From contig JBLDXI010000032.1 of assembly GCA_047495785.1 (NCBI GenBank), forward strand, positions 124,001 through 188,000: 64,000 bases of DNA. Reading direction: 5' to 3'. This DNA is from Lepidodermella squamata. Lineage: Eukaryota; Gastrotricha. This document shows, piece after piece, positions 36,085 through 46,742 of the stretch (position 1 is the stretch's first letter; each line of letters begins with the position of its first letter). The notes beneath the pieces were generated by a model. It did not search any database, was not told the DNA's origin, and was given only the letters and a program-made list of their open reading frames with translations. Position numbers and translations under genes: made by a program.

Positions 36085-38166
36085 TTTTAAATCAGCTGAA
36101 ATTCGAAAAAAAATTAATTAAATTTTAAAATAATTATTAAAAATATTAGAAATTGGATGGGAATTGGTCGAAAAATGGCTTTTATTGCTTTTAAACCGAT
36201 GTCTGCCATGAAGGGCCATTTTGCGTCTAGAAAATTCTCTGCGTAATTATTAGTTTTTGCGAGGTAATATTTTAGAAAAATACGTGTATTCACGCTATTT
36301 GTCGCGCATGTTTTAATAACATGAGTAAAAATTTGTGCGAGGATCAACAGAAAACGCCCAGCAATCTTGACATCGTCGTGTCTTCTTTTATTGTTCTGCG
36401 TATTATTATTATTATTACGTTATTTCGTGATTCACCTCTATATTCACGCGCTGTTATCGGCCATTCTTTTTGACCGAAAAATAATAACAATATGCCGCTT
36501 TTCTGCGGCTCAGGCGTCCATTATTATTATCGGCGAGCACGCAACAACTGCTGGGCAGCGCAGTGTTGTCAAAGGCCAAGCCTACTTGCGTTTGTTTTTC
36601 GCATGATGATGGCTACTTGCGGCTGATCGCACATTGTAGGTTTTCGGTAGATTTTCGCCCAGATGATGCCCGATGAAAAAAATGGCCGCTTGGAAAGGCG
36701 AAGCGCACCTGCAGTTTTCAGGGCAAAATTGTGGCCAGGATGACCTTTGAACCAAGCCTAAAAAAATACCCGAAAAAAACTAAGAAAAACGTCATGAAAA
36801 AACCTGGATTAACGGTTAAATAAGAGAAAAATGTTGTTTCCAGCGAGCAATGTAATTGATTGAAAATAATGAAAAATACTACAACCTTTTATTGTAGAGA
36901 CATTATCTTTGCACGCCAAAAGTCTCTGCTTCAAGTAAAAATCTTAAATATTATGGAAAAATCAGGATGCTCAACTCTTGTTTTAGAGATCGCGAGTATC
37001 CAAACCATCCAGCCTTGACATTCAATTGCGAATTCGATTGCGGACCTTGTCTTTGCCCTAATCCCCACTTTCGATGGGTCCAAGGTGTTGCATTATATGG
37101 TACCTGGGTCCTCATGAAATGCAAAATTTTATATAACGGTCGCGCTGAGTGATGCGGGTTTCCTTAATCCGTAATTCCGCGGAATTCAATAAAACGCTAC
37201 TAAATATTTTCATCAGAATCTTTTAGCGGAACCAAATCGCCTGCAGCGAAACCAAATGGCAAGCGTATAAAAGGTGCCATGTAGATCTTGGCTACGACGC
37301 GTTCGAAAGTTGAGGATCAGGCCTTGCGCAAAAAAATCACGGAGAATTTTAGCGTAATACTTTAATTTATTAATTAAAAACGTGAAATTCCGGAAAAAAT
37401 TCAGATTTGGGAAAATTAATTCGAAATTTGGTTCCACGGCATGATATTTTAGTCCCGCTAAAAGCAAGACCCTTTTCATCTTGCTCTCGAATTTTTCGGA
37501 CTTCGGAATTCTAATGGTCGCAATCAAGAATGATGCAAAAAATAAAAAATTGGAGTAGGTATATATAGATATATAGGATTATATAGATATTGGAGTAGGT
37601 AGATAAATAAAAAAAAATCATTTACCGTTCAATTTTTTACAACAAAAATTGTCATAGATATCGGGCAGTATAACCGCGATTCTTTGCACTCTTCAAATTC
37701 ACTCTTTCCAATCTCTCAAATGTTTTAAGTTCAGAATTAGGACTCGAGTGTATACTTGCCGCCTTATCCAAATTAAAAACGCGACAGGGGAAAAATATAT
37801 GGCCAGGGATTTATTCTGGATTGTCAGTCAATTAAAAGTTAAAACTTTCAGCTATTTCTGTCTCGGTGTCACTATCCTACCAGTCAGCACCGATTCCTAT
37901 TTAATTCAACATTGCAATAATTTCTCATTTTCAGTCATGCATCTGCCCCGAATAATTAAGGCGTTCACCTCGGTCGACAAAAAAATTATTGAATTATTTA
38001 AAGATTTTATTTCTTTTTCATTTCGAACAATTTTTCGAACAGTCAAATTTCGCAATTAACAATAAATTCGTTGTGGTCATTCTTCAGTCATAACAAGCAA
38101 CTTTTTAACAAACACATAATAAGTAAAAATAGAAAGACATAATTTCTGAACAATTTATACAATTTA
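36085..38166. other. Intergenic region between secreted-protein cluster and Fringe
   Basis: AT-rich with no supported gene. It contains the small inverted-repeat element at 37219-37465 and a short AT repeat near 37555-37610 (repeated GGAGTAGGTA and ATATAGATAT). Open frames here lack domains and splice support. Confidence 0.5.
37219..37465. repeat. Small inverted-repeat element with GCGGAACCAAAT motif
   Basis: The left end carries TTTTAGCGGAACCAAAT followed by a second degenerate copy; the right end carries ATTTGGTTCC and CCCGCTAAAAG, the reverse complements. The same motif forms the larger inverted repeat at 56838-57205, so this is a dispersed non-autonomous family. Confidence 0.5.
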
Positions 38167-41008
38167 TCAAACGCAAATCTTCGATGCAGGAAACAGATAG
38201 CAATGGGCTGATAGCAGCCGCGTCGCATCATCGTTGAATTTCGGATGTTTCGCGACATTAATCACATTGTCAAACACCTGCAACGGCGCGTCTGAATCGG
38301 CGCGGTCGACGAGTTTCGAATAGGAAAACGTAACTTGATCAGCTAAATTCGTTTCATCAACCGCAACGGGCAAAAATTCAAGATGAGAATGCAGGGTGTC
38401 TACGACTGTCATCTTGCGGCCAACGATAGCTTCAATCAAATACCCAACAGTACAATCGTCCGGGAGGCGAATTTTCGCCGAAATTCGCTCGAAACCGCCG
38501 TCGATAATTAACGGCTCAATTTTCGCCATTAACCCGGCGCTGAGGCAAAAACCGGCGCCGCCAGTTGCGAAATTGAATGATTCACCGCTGGGCAGCCGCA
38601 TCGGTTTGTCGAGCGACGGCCGGCCGATATAAATCTCAGATTTGTGGTTGTAGCCGCGCAGGAGTTGAACAAGTTTTGGGACGTTGACATAGGTATCATC
38701 ATCGAAATGGCAGAACCATCTGGCTGATGTCGCCACGGCGTAGAAGGCCGTGAGTTCGCGCGCCATTTTGCAGGCCAGCGCCGATCGGGTGTGTTCGGCG
38801 GCACAGTCGGTAACAACAAAGGCGCCATCTATTATTGCAATAAAACAAACATGAGATTAAATTGCGTTGTAATATAGGTAAGTTATATTATTATTGTTTG
38901 GCATACCTCGAGAGGTTTACGCCATACCTAATACACAACAGGATTATCTTACAAGACGCCGCGCGCGGTCTTTGAGCGTCGCGCGTCTCACGGGTCCTCG
39001 ACCGTGAGCGGGTTCCTTCTTCGGGCACCCCTGGATAGCATCTTCACGGCGCATATGAAAAAGCGGCGCGCGGCTGAAAGTGACACGACCTTTCTAATAA
39101 TAACGAAAGCGCTCTCTGTCACTCTGGCGATGATGCGAAACACGATACGTACGCAGATGATGATGATGATGGCTCATGATGACCGCAGATTTTATTGCAC
39201 CCGGGCTAATCATCATCACCTCTCGGGTGACTACAGGGTGACCAAAACTCGCAACGAAAAATGAGAGCTGAAAATAATTTAGCGCGCGAAAAACAATTTG
39301 ACCAGAAATTTTTTTATTCCGAATTCATTTCTCAATTTTTTCCGATAAAACCAATTTAAATTAATGAACTATTATCAATAAATTTAATAATCCAAATGTG
39401 AGCAAGAAAAAAATTATTCCGAATTCAATTCACAATTTTTTTAGATTTTTTCAATTTTTTCAAATTATTTCATAAATTTTAAATGAATAATTAATTTTTC
39501 AAATACCTAATTACTAAACAACAGAAATAGTGTCGTAATTTTTTACTTAACCAAATAATTAATGCTTATTCCAACTTGATCATTTAATTATTTTCAGTAA
39601 TTACTTAGTTTTTCACGAAATAAATTTTTGAATTTTGAGGCAGAAAATGGCTGACCTACTTCTTGATGAGCGGCACTCGATAGTGTCGCATATCGTGGCC
39701 GGCATGAACCCGGTTTTTAATTACACGCGGGTCATTCATCATGCCGCTCGGGTGACATCACCCAGGTGATGATCTTAATCCCGCGCGCTTCTCAATTTCA
39801 CCGAAATAATAATAATAATTAATTATTCACGGTAATAAAATTCGCGCGCGCGAGTGTGGGAATGAGAGCGGATTTATAGCAACAATCGCTCGACGTGTTT
39901 TATTGTGTGGAAAGCTGCCCTGTCACCTGAGCCAGCCTTGCGTGAGAGGTGTCGCACTTGTTCTCATCGTAACTCATCACTCGTGCCAACGGCTCTCTAT
40001 ATTTTTCAGGGTTCGAGTCTTATTGAGAAGGCAGTTGAAGTGTGAAGATGGGCTAGTTGTAACGTGCCGATAAGGTGGTGTTCTCTACAGGTGGTTACAC
40101 AACGATCCAGCGCGCCCATTATTGCATGTCCTTTTTCTATATATCTCGGGCGCAATCTCTGCTGGTGACCTGCCTAATATTACAACAGGGTGTTGATAAC
40201 ATCATTGCCTCGTAATGGGGCCTCTTCAACAGCCTGGGAACGAAGAAATAGTTCCCAAGATCTGAGAAGTATAAATAAATAAATTTGGCACGAAGAGTAC
40301 ACATGCGCACCGGTGGGAACGGGTATTTGCCGAGGCCGCCGAGCGAGCCGGGTTCCGCAACCCCGCTAGTGCGCGAGCATGGGAATGCAAACAGTTTCAA
40401 GTGCGTCAACAAACGCGCGTTAATAACTATGTAACGGCTAAAGATTAAATTTTATTGGTCCTCACCTCGTGATTGCAGGCGATTCCTGATTGATTCATCA
40501 TCGGCATCCGTAAAAATGTGGGTCTGAAAAGGAAAAAAAAAGGAAAAATTCATATTAAATTATTAAGGAGGAATTTTTCATCACAAAATTAGAATAATAA
40601 TTTTTTTTAATAATTTTAAAAATTAATATTTACCTGGTCTTTGGCTTGTTCAATCCATGTGTCCATGAGTAATTCCAAACGAGATTGGTGAAATTTTTTC
40701 GTCGATTTTACCGCAAGAAATAAGTCGTTCAGCTGCGTTTGTTCGTGCGGCCACAGTGCGTCGTAGCTCGCCATAACGAAATTTTTCATCGTCGGAACGA
40801 GCAATAAAACAACGGCGAGTTGGATGAGCGCAACGGCGCAAAAAATCGCGAGAAATCTCGCGCACCAAAAGCGAACGGACCGCGGCGTTGATTGCTTTTC
40901 GTTGTTGATTAACAAAATTGTCGATCCGGTGAAAATTTCCGCTGGCATGCTGATAACGTAGTCGGTTTTTTCAGTAGCTGTTGTCGTAAATTTGTCACTT
41001 GCGGCCAT
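38167..41008 (-). CDS. fng: Fringe-type beta-1,3-N-acetylglucosaminyltransferase
   Basis: Exons 40634-41008, 40466-40523 and 38167-38828; 1095 nt, 364 residues. I start at the ATG at 41008; the frame is open further 5' but without ATG. It is a type II Golgi membrane protein with a signal-anchor at about residues 45-72. The stem-to-catalytic junction DLFLAVKSTKKFHQSRLELL is typical of Fringe, followed by HIFTDADD, the metal-binding DDD (187-189) in WFCHFDDDTYVNV, GRPSL, ATGGAGFC and RLPDDCT-GY motifs. Fringe adds N-acetylglucosamine to O-fucose on EGF repeats of Notch and so tunes ligand choice (established for the family). The second intron is about 1.6 kb, far longer than others here, and includes a CpG-rich stretch (38940-39240) that could be regulatory. 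Confidence 0.93.
38829..40465 (-). other. Long Fringe intron with CpG-rich segments
   Basis: The phase-1 intron is bounded by CGAG|gtgag and aatag|ATGGC. It is AT-rich overall but holds CpG-dense patches at 38940-39110, near 39750-39790 and at 39840-39900, plus CATCACC/GGTGATG-type inverted motifs around 39750-39775. I see no second gene inside it. Regulatory function is only a possibility. Confidence 0.4.
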
Positions 41009-42996
41009 TGCGGTCGAGGTAGGAAAAACAAGCGGCGTTAACAAAATGCCTCACGGCGTTGAATAATAAGATAATTTCAGGTAGTTGTTAATAATGGCTC
41101 GCTGTAAAAACAGTGATAACTTGAGTTAACGTGATATGCGCGTCTTTGCGAGTGCGTGGGCGGAGCTTAGCGCAGATAAGCCGCCGGCCAATAGGATGCG
41201 CGCTTGCTATTACCAGGCACTGTGTGTGTGTTTGTGTGAGAGCAGCGAGGCTAGTGTAAACAAACAAACTTGACAGGGGCAGAAAAATTTTATCACCAGG
41301 TTGTGCCAACATTCAAGTGGCGCAGATATTTCGCTGCTGGGTGGGCCATAGCCGTGTTGATACGGCCGCTGAAGGGGCTTAATCCTGTGTGGCCACCCAG
41401 GTTCAAATGAATTTCATTTGCGGCGGCAATTACGGCAACTCGACCGGGCGCACCATTCCGCGATAAGCCGCGTCGACGATGGGCTCCGAGGCCCGGCCTA
41501 TTTGCGCGGCTAACAGTGCCTAATGGCATCATGTGTTATCGCCCTCTTCACGGCTTTAGCTGGAATATTTAGCTACCAAGTCAACTAACTGATGGGGACT
41601 GGATTCCTCGAGGCCTTGAAAGATACGGTTTAATATAGGATTAAAACAAGACAGAAGCGAAAGATAACGAAAACGTAGAAAAAGTGCCACCAGCGAAAAA
41701 TGTAGTAAATGGGTCTCAATTATTCTCGGGGTGTCTCATGAGTTTGTTGAAAATGTAGCGGTAAAATATAAGGTTTTCTAGTATCCAGCCTGATTCTGAA
41801 AATATCGCGATAACAAAAGATGAATAATTTGATTAGATTCTTCATCCGCAAAATGGATGGATTGAATGAATGAAATTCATGAATCAACACAAAATCAAAT
41901 ACAAAATTTTTCAAATAGCTACAATTAATTCGGAACACCTTCTTTTTTTGAAAAAAATGAATGGTGACGCGAGCCAATTTTTTCGCTAAAAATTTGTTGA
42001 GTCGAAAAATCAGATGTGTATAATTTTGAGTTCCACTCATTCGAGCTTTGAATTTTTTGAATTTTGCGGATATTATATCATATATTTTTCCTCGATTCAG
42101 GCCGCTGAAATCAAACTCTATTAAATATACCTATAAGATTTAACTGTCTTCTTCGGGTTTCTCCGCGAATGGCTCGGAAATAATCAATATTTTACGCGGA
42201 TCGGATATTTCATAATCGATTTCAGTTATTTTTCAATCGATTAACATTCTTGCGTAATATAGAATCCCCTGACCAGTGATCATAAAACTGCTTATCATTT
42301 TTTTTGGGTCATCGGATTTTTTCCCTTAATTTTATTGGGTTGCTTGTTGGGTTACCTTGACAACAGCTGCGTGGAAAATTCGTTTTTGATATGGGAAAAT
42401 CATTAATTCAGGAAATTCCACTGATCATTCCACTAACTTTACAGTCAGAGACATTTCGCCAGTCACTCTCCTGGATCTAAAAAATGAGACCAATTTGTGC
42501 TGTTTTTTATTTAATTTCATAAAGTGAATAATTATTTGAATGTGGAAATTAGGGACCGAAAAGATCGCAATATGGACCGATTATGGACTTTTTCGAAGCC
42601 CAGAAAAAGCCTCTAATCTAAAGCGTTGAAAAAATAACAAGAATTTTCACGCTCAAAGGGCATGATCGTCTCAATCGCTGGTCGGCATGTGATAGCGACA
42701 AAGAAAAATCTTTCAATCGGACATTTTTCTGCGTTGTACGCAACCTCCTTGTATTTATTTATTTATGGTTTTAGTTTTTAGTCCACGAAGAAAAAGAATC
42801 GCATGCATCAATAATCAGTTTAAGCTTACCAATATGGCCTACCGATTTCTAAACAGTGGAATAGCCTTTGAGCCAAAATAATGATAAGGGATCAAAATAG
42901 CATATTTATAATGCAAGTTTCTCAATCATTATCATCAACAGTAAATTAAGTTGATCAAGTCCGCGGCTTGGAGTTGAGCAAAGTTCTGCTTTTAAG
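41009..42996. other. Intergenic region between Fringe and the astacin-like gene
   Basis: No supported gene. GC-rich sequence at 41280-41530 yields an 80-codon minus-strand open frame without a known domain. From about 42400 onward the sequence is shared with 59550 onward (segmental duplication), including non-coding DNA downstream of the kringle-containing genes. Confidence 0.45.
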
Positions 42997-45900
42997 CTAA
43001 ACACCTTGGTAGCATTGGTTAGGATCCGAGTACGGCGGCGACTGGCCATCGGAGACCTGAAAAAGAGACATTTTTGAAATCTCAAGGCTTCAGACTTCAC
43101 CGCGGCAAAAAAACCTCGGATGGCGCGCGGCAGCCGAAATCGGCACGTCGACAATCGGCAAACGGCTTGTTCGGAGCATTCCGATAACAGCGAACGTATT
43201 TCTGCGAGGGCAAAACCGTAACATTATTTATAGGCATCTCTGAAATTCAGTAAGTGGCATATACCCAGTTCAGGTCAGCTCGATGGTTGCAGGCGAGGAG
43301 ATTGCGACCAAAATACGCGAAACCATTGTACAGCGGCGACTAAGAAATTGTTGCAAAGCCATAAAGTTTGATTTTCAGATAAAAATTCCTTACGATTTTT
43401 GTCTCATTTGCCAGGCAGCCTTGGTCGCCAGCAATGCATCGGAAAGTGGAGCCGCTGACGCATTATCTTACGTTCTGCAAAATGAAACTAGGTAGGCGCT
43501 ACTAGCAATCAGAAAATCAACTCACGCCCTTGTCACAGGTGTCCGTATAACGAGCTTTCCATTCCTTGAACGGAGTTTCGCCTTCACGGCAGTACGGCCT
43601 GCAGGCTTCGAATTGCCCAGTTTTCGTAATGATGCATCGATAAACCAATTTAGCTAGCAAATAAATAAACTTATATCAGCAGATGAAAGTTGATTTTCCA
43701 AGTTGGGATTTCTAGTGTTAAGAACAGACAAGCCCTCGGTGTCGTACAACAATTGCCTGACGAAAAATTCCTGTCATACTTCTCGAAATGCGAACTGAAC
43801 CTCTTGATCAAGCAACCGAAATAATTCGAGCTAGAAACGTTAAGGAAATGCCAGCGGACTAGATTTTGGATTTAAAAACAAGAAAACTGGGTTCCGAAAA
43901 CGTAGCTAATTTCTATTCGCTTGAAAATGTTCATTGATGAATAGCAAGGGCCCTAATTTCGAACTTGGTAAAAACCCCAACCTAGCAGTCTGCGTTGGAG
44001 GTATTATAGCAAAAGTTGGAAAAAATAAATCGTGTGCTCAACTTACTACAGCTTTTGACGCTATCAACGCCTTGGCATTCGGCATAGGCGCCACTAGAAT
44101 CCAGGCACTGCAAACCAGTGTACCCCGGACTTCTACACGCATTTCCAGCCGCATTGAAATCGCCTCTCGGTACCAAAATGTAAAAAACTGAATTCGAGGA
44201 ATTCCACCGCGAACAAGTTTCGCCCGTAGTTGTTTTCGAAAGAGAGCCTTCATAGTCGACCAAGTTCTTCGTGATTGCGCATTCCCGGTTCAATTCGGTC
44301 GCTTTCACGCCTGGACACGTTGCGTAAACTGTAAGTGTGGCGCTCCCGCCTGTTTTATGGAGGTTGAAGACCACCAAGGCTTGATTCTTGTTTGTCACGA
44401 AAACGCGTCCGGAAAATGTGGTGGCCACGCAGAACCTAAATTTGAAAATGCAAAGCTTCAACTGCACGTCGCTCTGTCGCAGCCAACGTTACCTGAATCC
44501 AGGATAACCCTCGGGTCCTAGATCTCTGATGAGAACAAAGTTGAGACAATCCAAACCATCTAGAAAATATTATGCGTGTTTGTTTCAAGTAAAACTGGTA
44601 TAATCACTGACTGTATCTTTCCAGTCGTCCTGGCCGTTCGGGGAAACCAAACACTAGTCCGCTTGTGTTACCCTAGCGGCATATAAAAAGTAGCGCGTTT
44701 GACATGGACAATATTCCTACCGTTTTAACAATCCATGAACAGCTCGAATTGAGATCGCTGGGGCTAGCGATATCAACTGTAGTACAAGGCGGAACGTAGA
44801 TTTCGCCGGAACAGCCGTTTGCCGGATCCGTCGGGAATGGAATGTCGCAAGAATCACCGCCAAGGCCAGGCGGGCACAAGCATTTTGTGCAGTTGACGCT
44901 CGGATTAGGATAGCCTCCATTTTTGCATGTGATTGTCGGGTTTTTGCACGGAGCTGAGTCTGTCAAAATAATACACGGAGACATTCATTTTGCGTATATA
45001 CAGCGTGTCTCATAATAAGTAACGCAAACAAAGAGAACTACCCCACTTGGGCATTTCCCATTTGGGCATTAAATGTTGTTAATTATGACTCAAAAATGAA
45101 AAACCAGTCGCCTAATCCGACATGTTTCAGCTTTTATTCAGCCGTCTTCAGGGTCTGACAACAAGTAAGGAAATCAACAATCAAGTTTCGAGGCTAATAT
45201 TAAAACAAGTTTACCAATTTTGTCACCAATCGTTTTTCGTGTAAGTATCAAAAATATATCAATTTGATACTTGATATTAAGTAATACTATATAGGAAGTT
45301 TATTAATGTTTCATTTAATATCAAGCATGTAGAAAAAATGTGGTAATTCATAGTTGATCGAGCCTAGGTTGACGGTTGTCAAACATGTTGTATTACCTGT
45401 GTTATTACATGGTTGACAAAAAATATCAACCATGTATTACCGCTGTTAATTCATGGTAGAAACCCGAATTAAACGACAAATCAGACCGAGTTAACTCCCT
45501 CCAAAATTACTCCCGGAGTTCATTTTTGCTAGTAAGTATCAACTCCGAGGATATCAATCCTTGAAAAGATATTATTTAATTTCTTTAAATTATTTCAATT
45601 GGGAATTGAACTAAAGAAAACTAGGAATTCACTTGAATAATCAAAATAATATAAGTTATTAACGCCGCGAGGCGCTTTGCACCAGAAACCTTTGGGCGAC
45701 CTCTACGACGCGGGGTGTGTTGTCCGCGAGCTTCGGGTTCGGCAACAAAGGGACAAAGGGCTCCCGTTAGTGTGGTAGAAGAGAGTGATGACACCAAAGT
45801 TGTCCTCGCACTTGTTCGGCCGAATTATATGAAGCTTGTAAGTTAGCTTTCGTGTTAGCTTCTTGCTAGCTTAACCACGTGACTTCAATCAATTCGGTTT

Positions 45901-46270
45901 CGGTGTCGTATACTTAATGGGAAATTTAACGAGTGTGTTTAATTGGTGGTTTAAATTAGCAAGCAGTGTTTTATTCGATCAAAAAAAAGCAAACTAGCAC
46001 CGGCCATCGTCTTTAGGCGCGTCCTGGATTATTTTTGAATCAACATAATAAATACAGACAAATATATATGTATACATACACGTGCATAACATATAGTTAC
46101 AATATAAGTTATAATACATAATATAAAGTTATAATAATAAATATCCGTTGAGCATTTTTGCTCAATTGCTAAACCTGTGCTCAATTTGCTCAACGCGTGC
46201 TAAAGCAGTGCACAATTTGCGCTCAATTCGTGAACAACTAGAGCCTAACCGGAGGATGAATCATCAAAAA

Positions 46271-46310
46271 GTGCTCAAAATGTGCTCAAAATGTGCTCAA
46301 AATGTGCTTA
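46271..46310 (+). repeat. Short tandem repeat, GTGCTCAAAAT unit
   Basis: Four consecutive 11-nt copies of GTGCTCAAAAT. Looser TGCTCAA motifs continue from 46150 to 47010 within the extra segment of the surrounding element. Confidence 0.8.
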
Positions 46311-46401
46311 AAACGTCGTATGACACGCGTTGAGCACACCAATAATTATTGAAAATATGCCCTGTCATCGATCAGTCAATTTCTGGTTCCGATAATAACC
46401 C

Positions 46402-46474
46402 GATACCGGTGGCGCAACCGATTCGATTGCAGGCGTTGGTGGTCAAAGTCACTGGTTCGATTCCCCGTCACTAC
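46402..46474 (+). repeat. tRNA-like unit 1 (possible SINE or tRNA relic)
   Basis: Contains an A-box-like GGTGGCGCAACCG and a perfect B-box GGTTCGATTCC about 45 nt later, the spacing of an internal RNA polymerase III promoter. Acceptor and T stems do not pair well, so a functional tRNA is unlikely. It is repeated at 46665-46742. Confidence 0.45.
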
Positions 46475-46664
46475 TGATTTTTTTAATGGGCTTTTAGTTT
46501 TTTTTACTTTCCTTAAATTTTAATGGCACATGGCAATACTGCCGATACCCGAAACTGGCTGTTTGCGAAAAAAAACGGCCAATGCCGGCAGTGATGCCTA
46601 CTGCCAATACGGCAAAATATAAAAAATCCACTTTAAATCGATTGATTTTGTGATTGATTTTCAT

Positions 46665-46742
46665 AGCGAACCAGTGGCGCAATCGATTCGATTGCAGGCG
46701 TTGGTGGTCAAAGTCACTGGTTCGATTCCCGGCCCTGACGGA
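46665..46742 (+). repeat. tRNA-like unit 2 (possible SINE or tRNA relic)
   Basis: Nearly the same core as the unit 260 bp upstream: CAGTGGCGCAATCG, a GCAATC/GATTGC hairpin, then GGTTCGATTCC. Stem pairing is imperfect. Two copies of the same relic suggest a tRNA-derived SINE family rather than two decayed tRNA genes. Confidence 0.45.

Noticed and set aside
41293-41532. GC-rich minus-strand open frame of 79 codons
   Set aside because: No ATG-supported domain or paralogue; probably CpG-rich regulatory DNA near the Fringe 5' end.
46402-46742. Two functional tRNA genes
   Set aside because: A and B boxes are present, but acceptor and T stems do not pair, so I call them tRNA-like relics.
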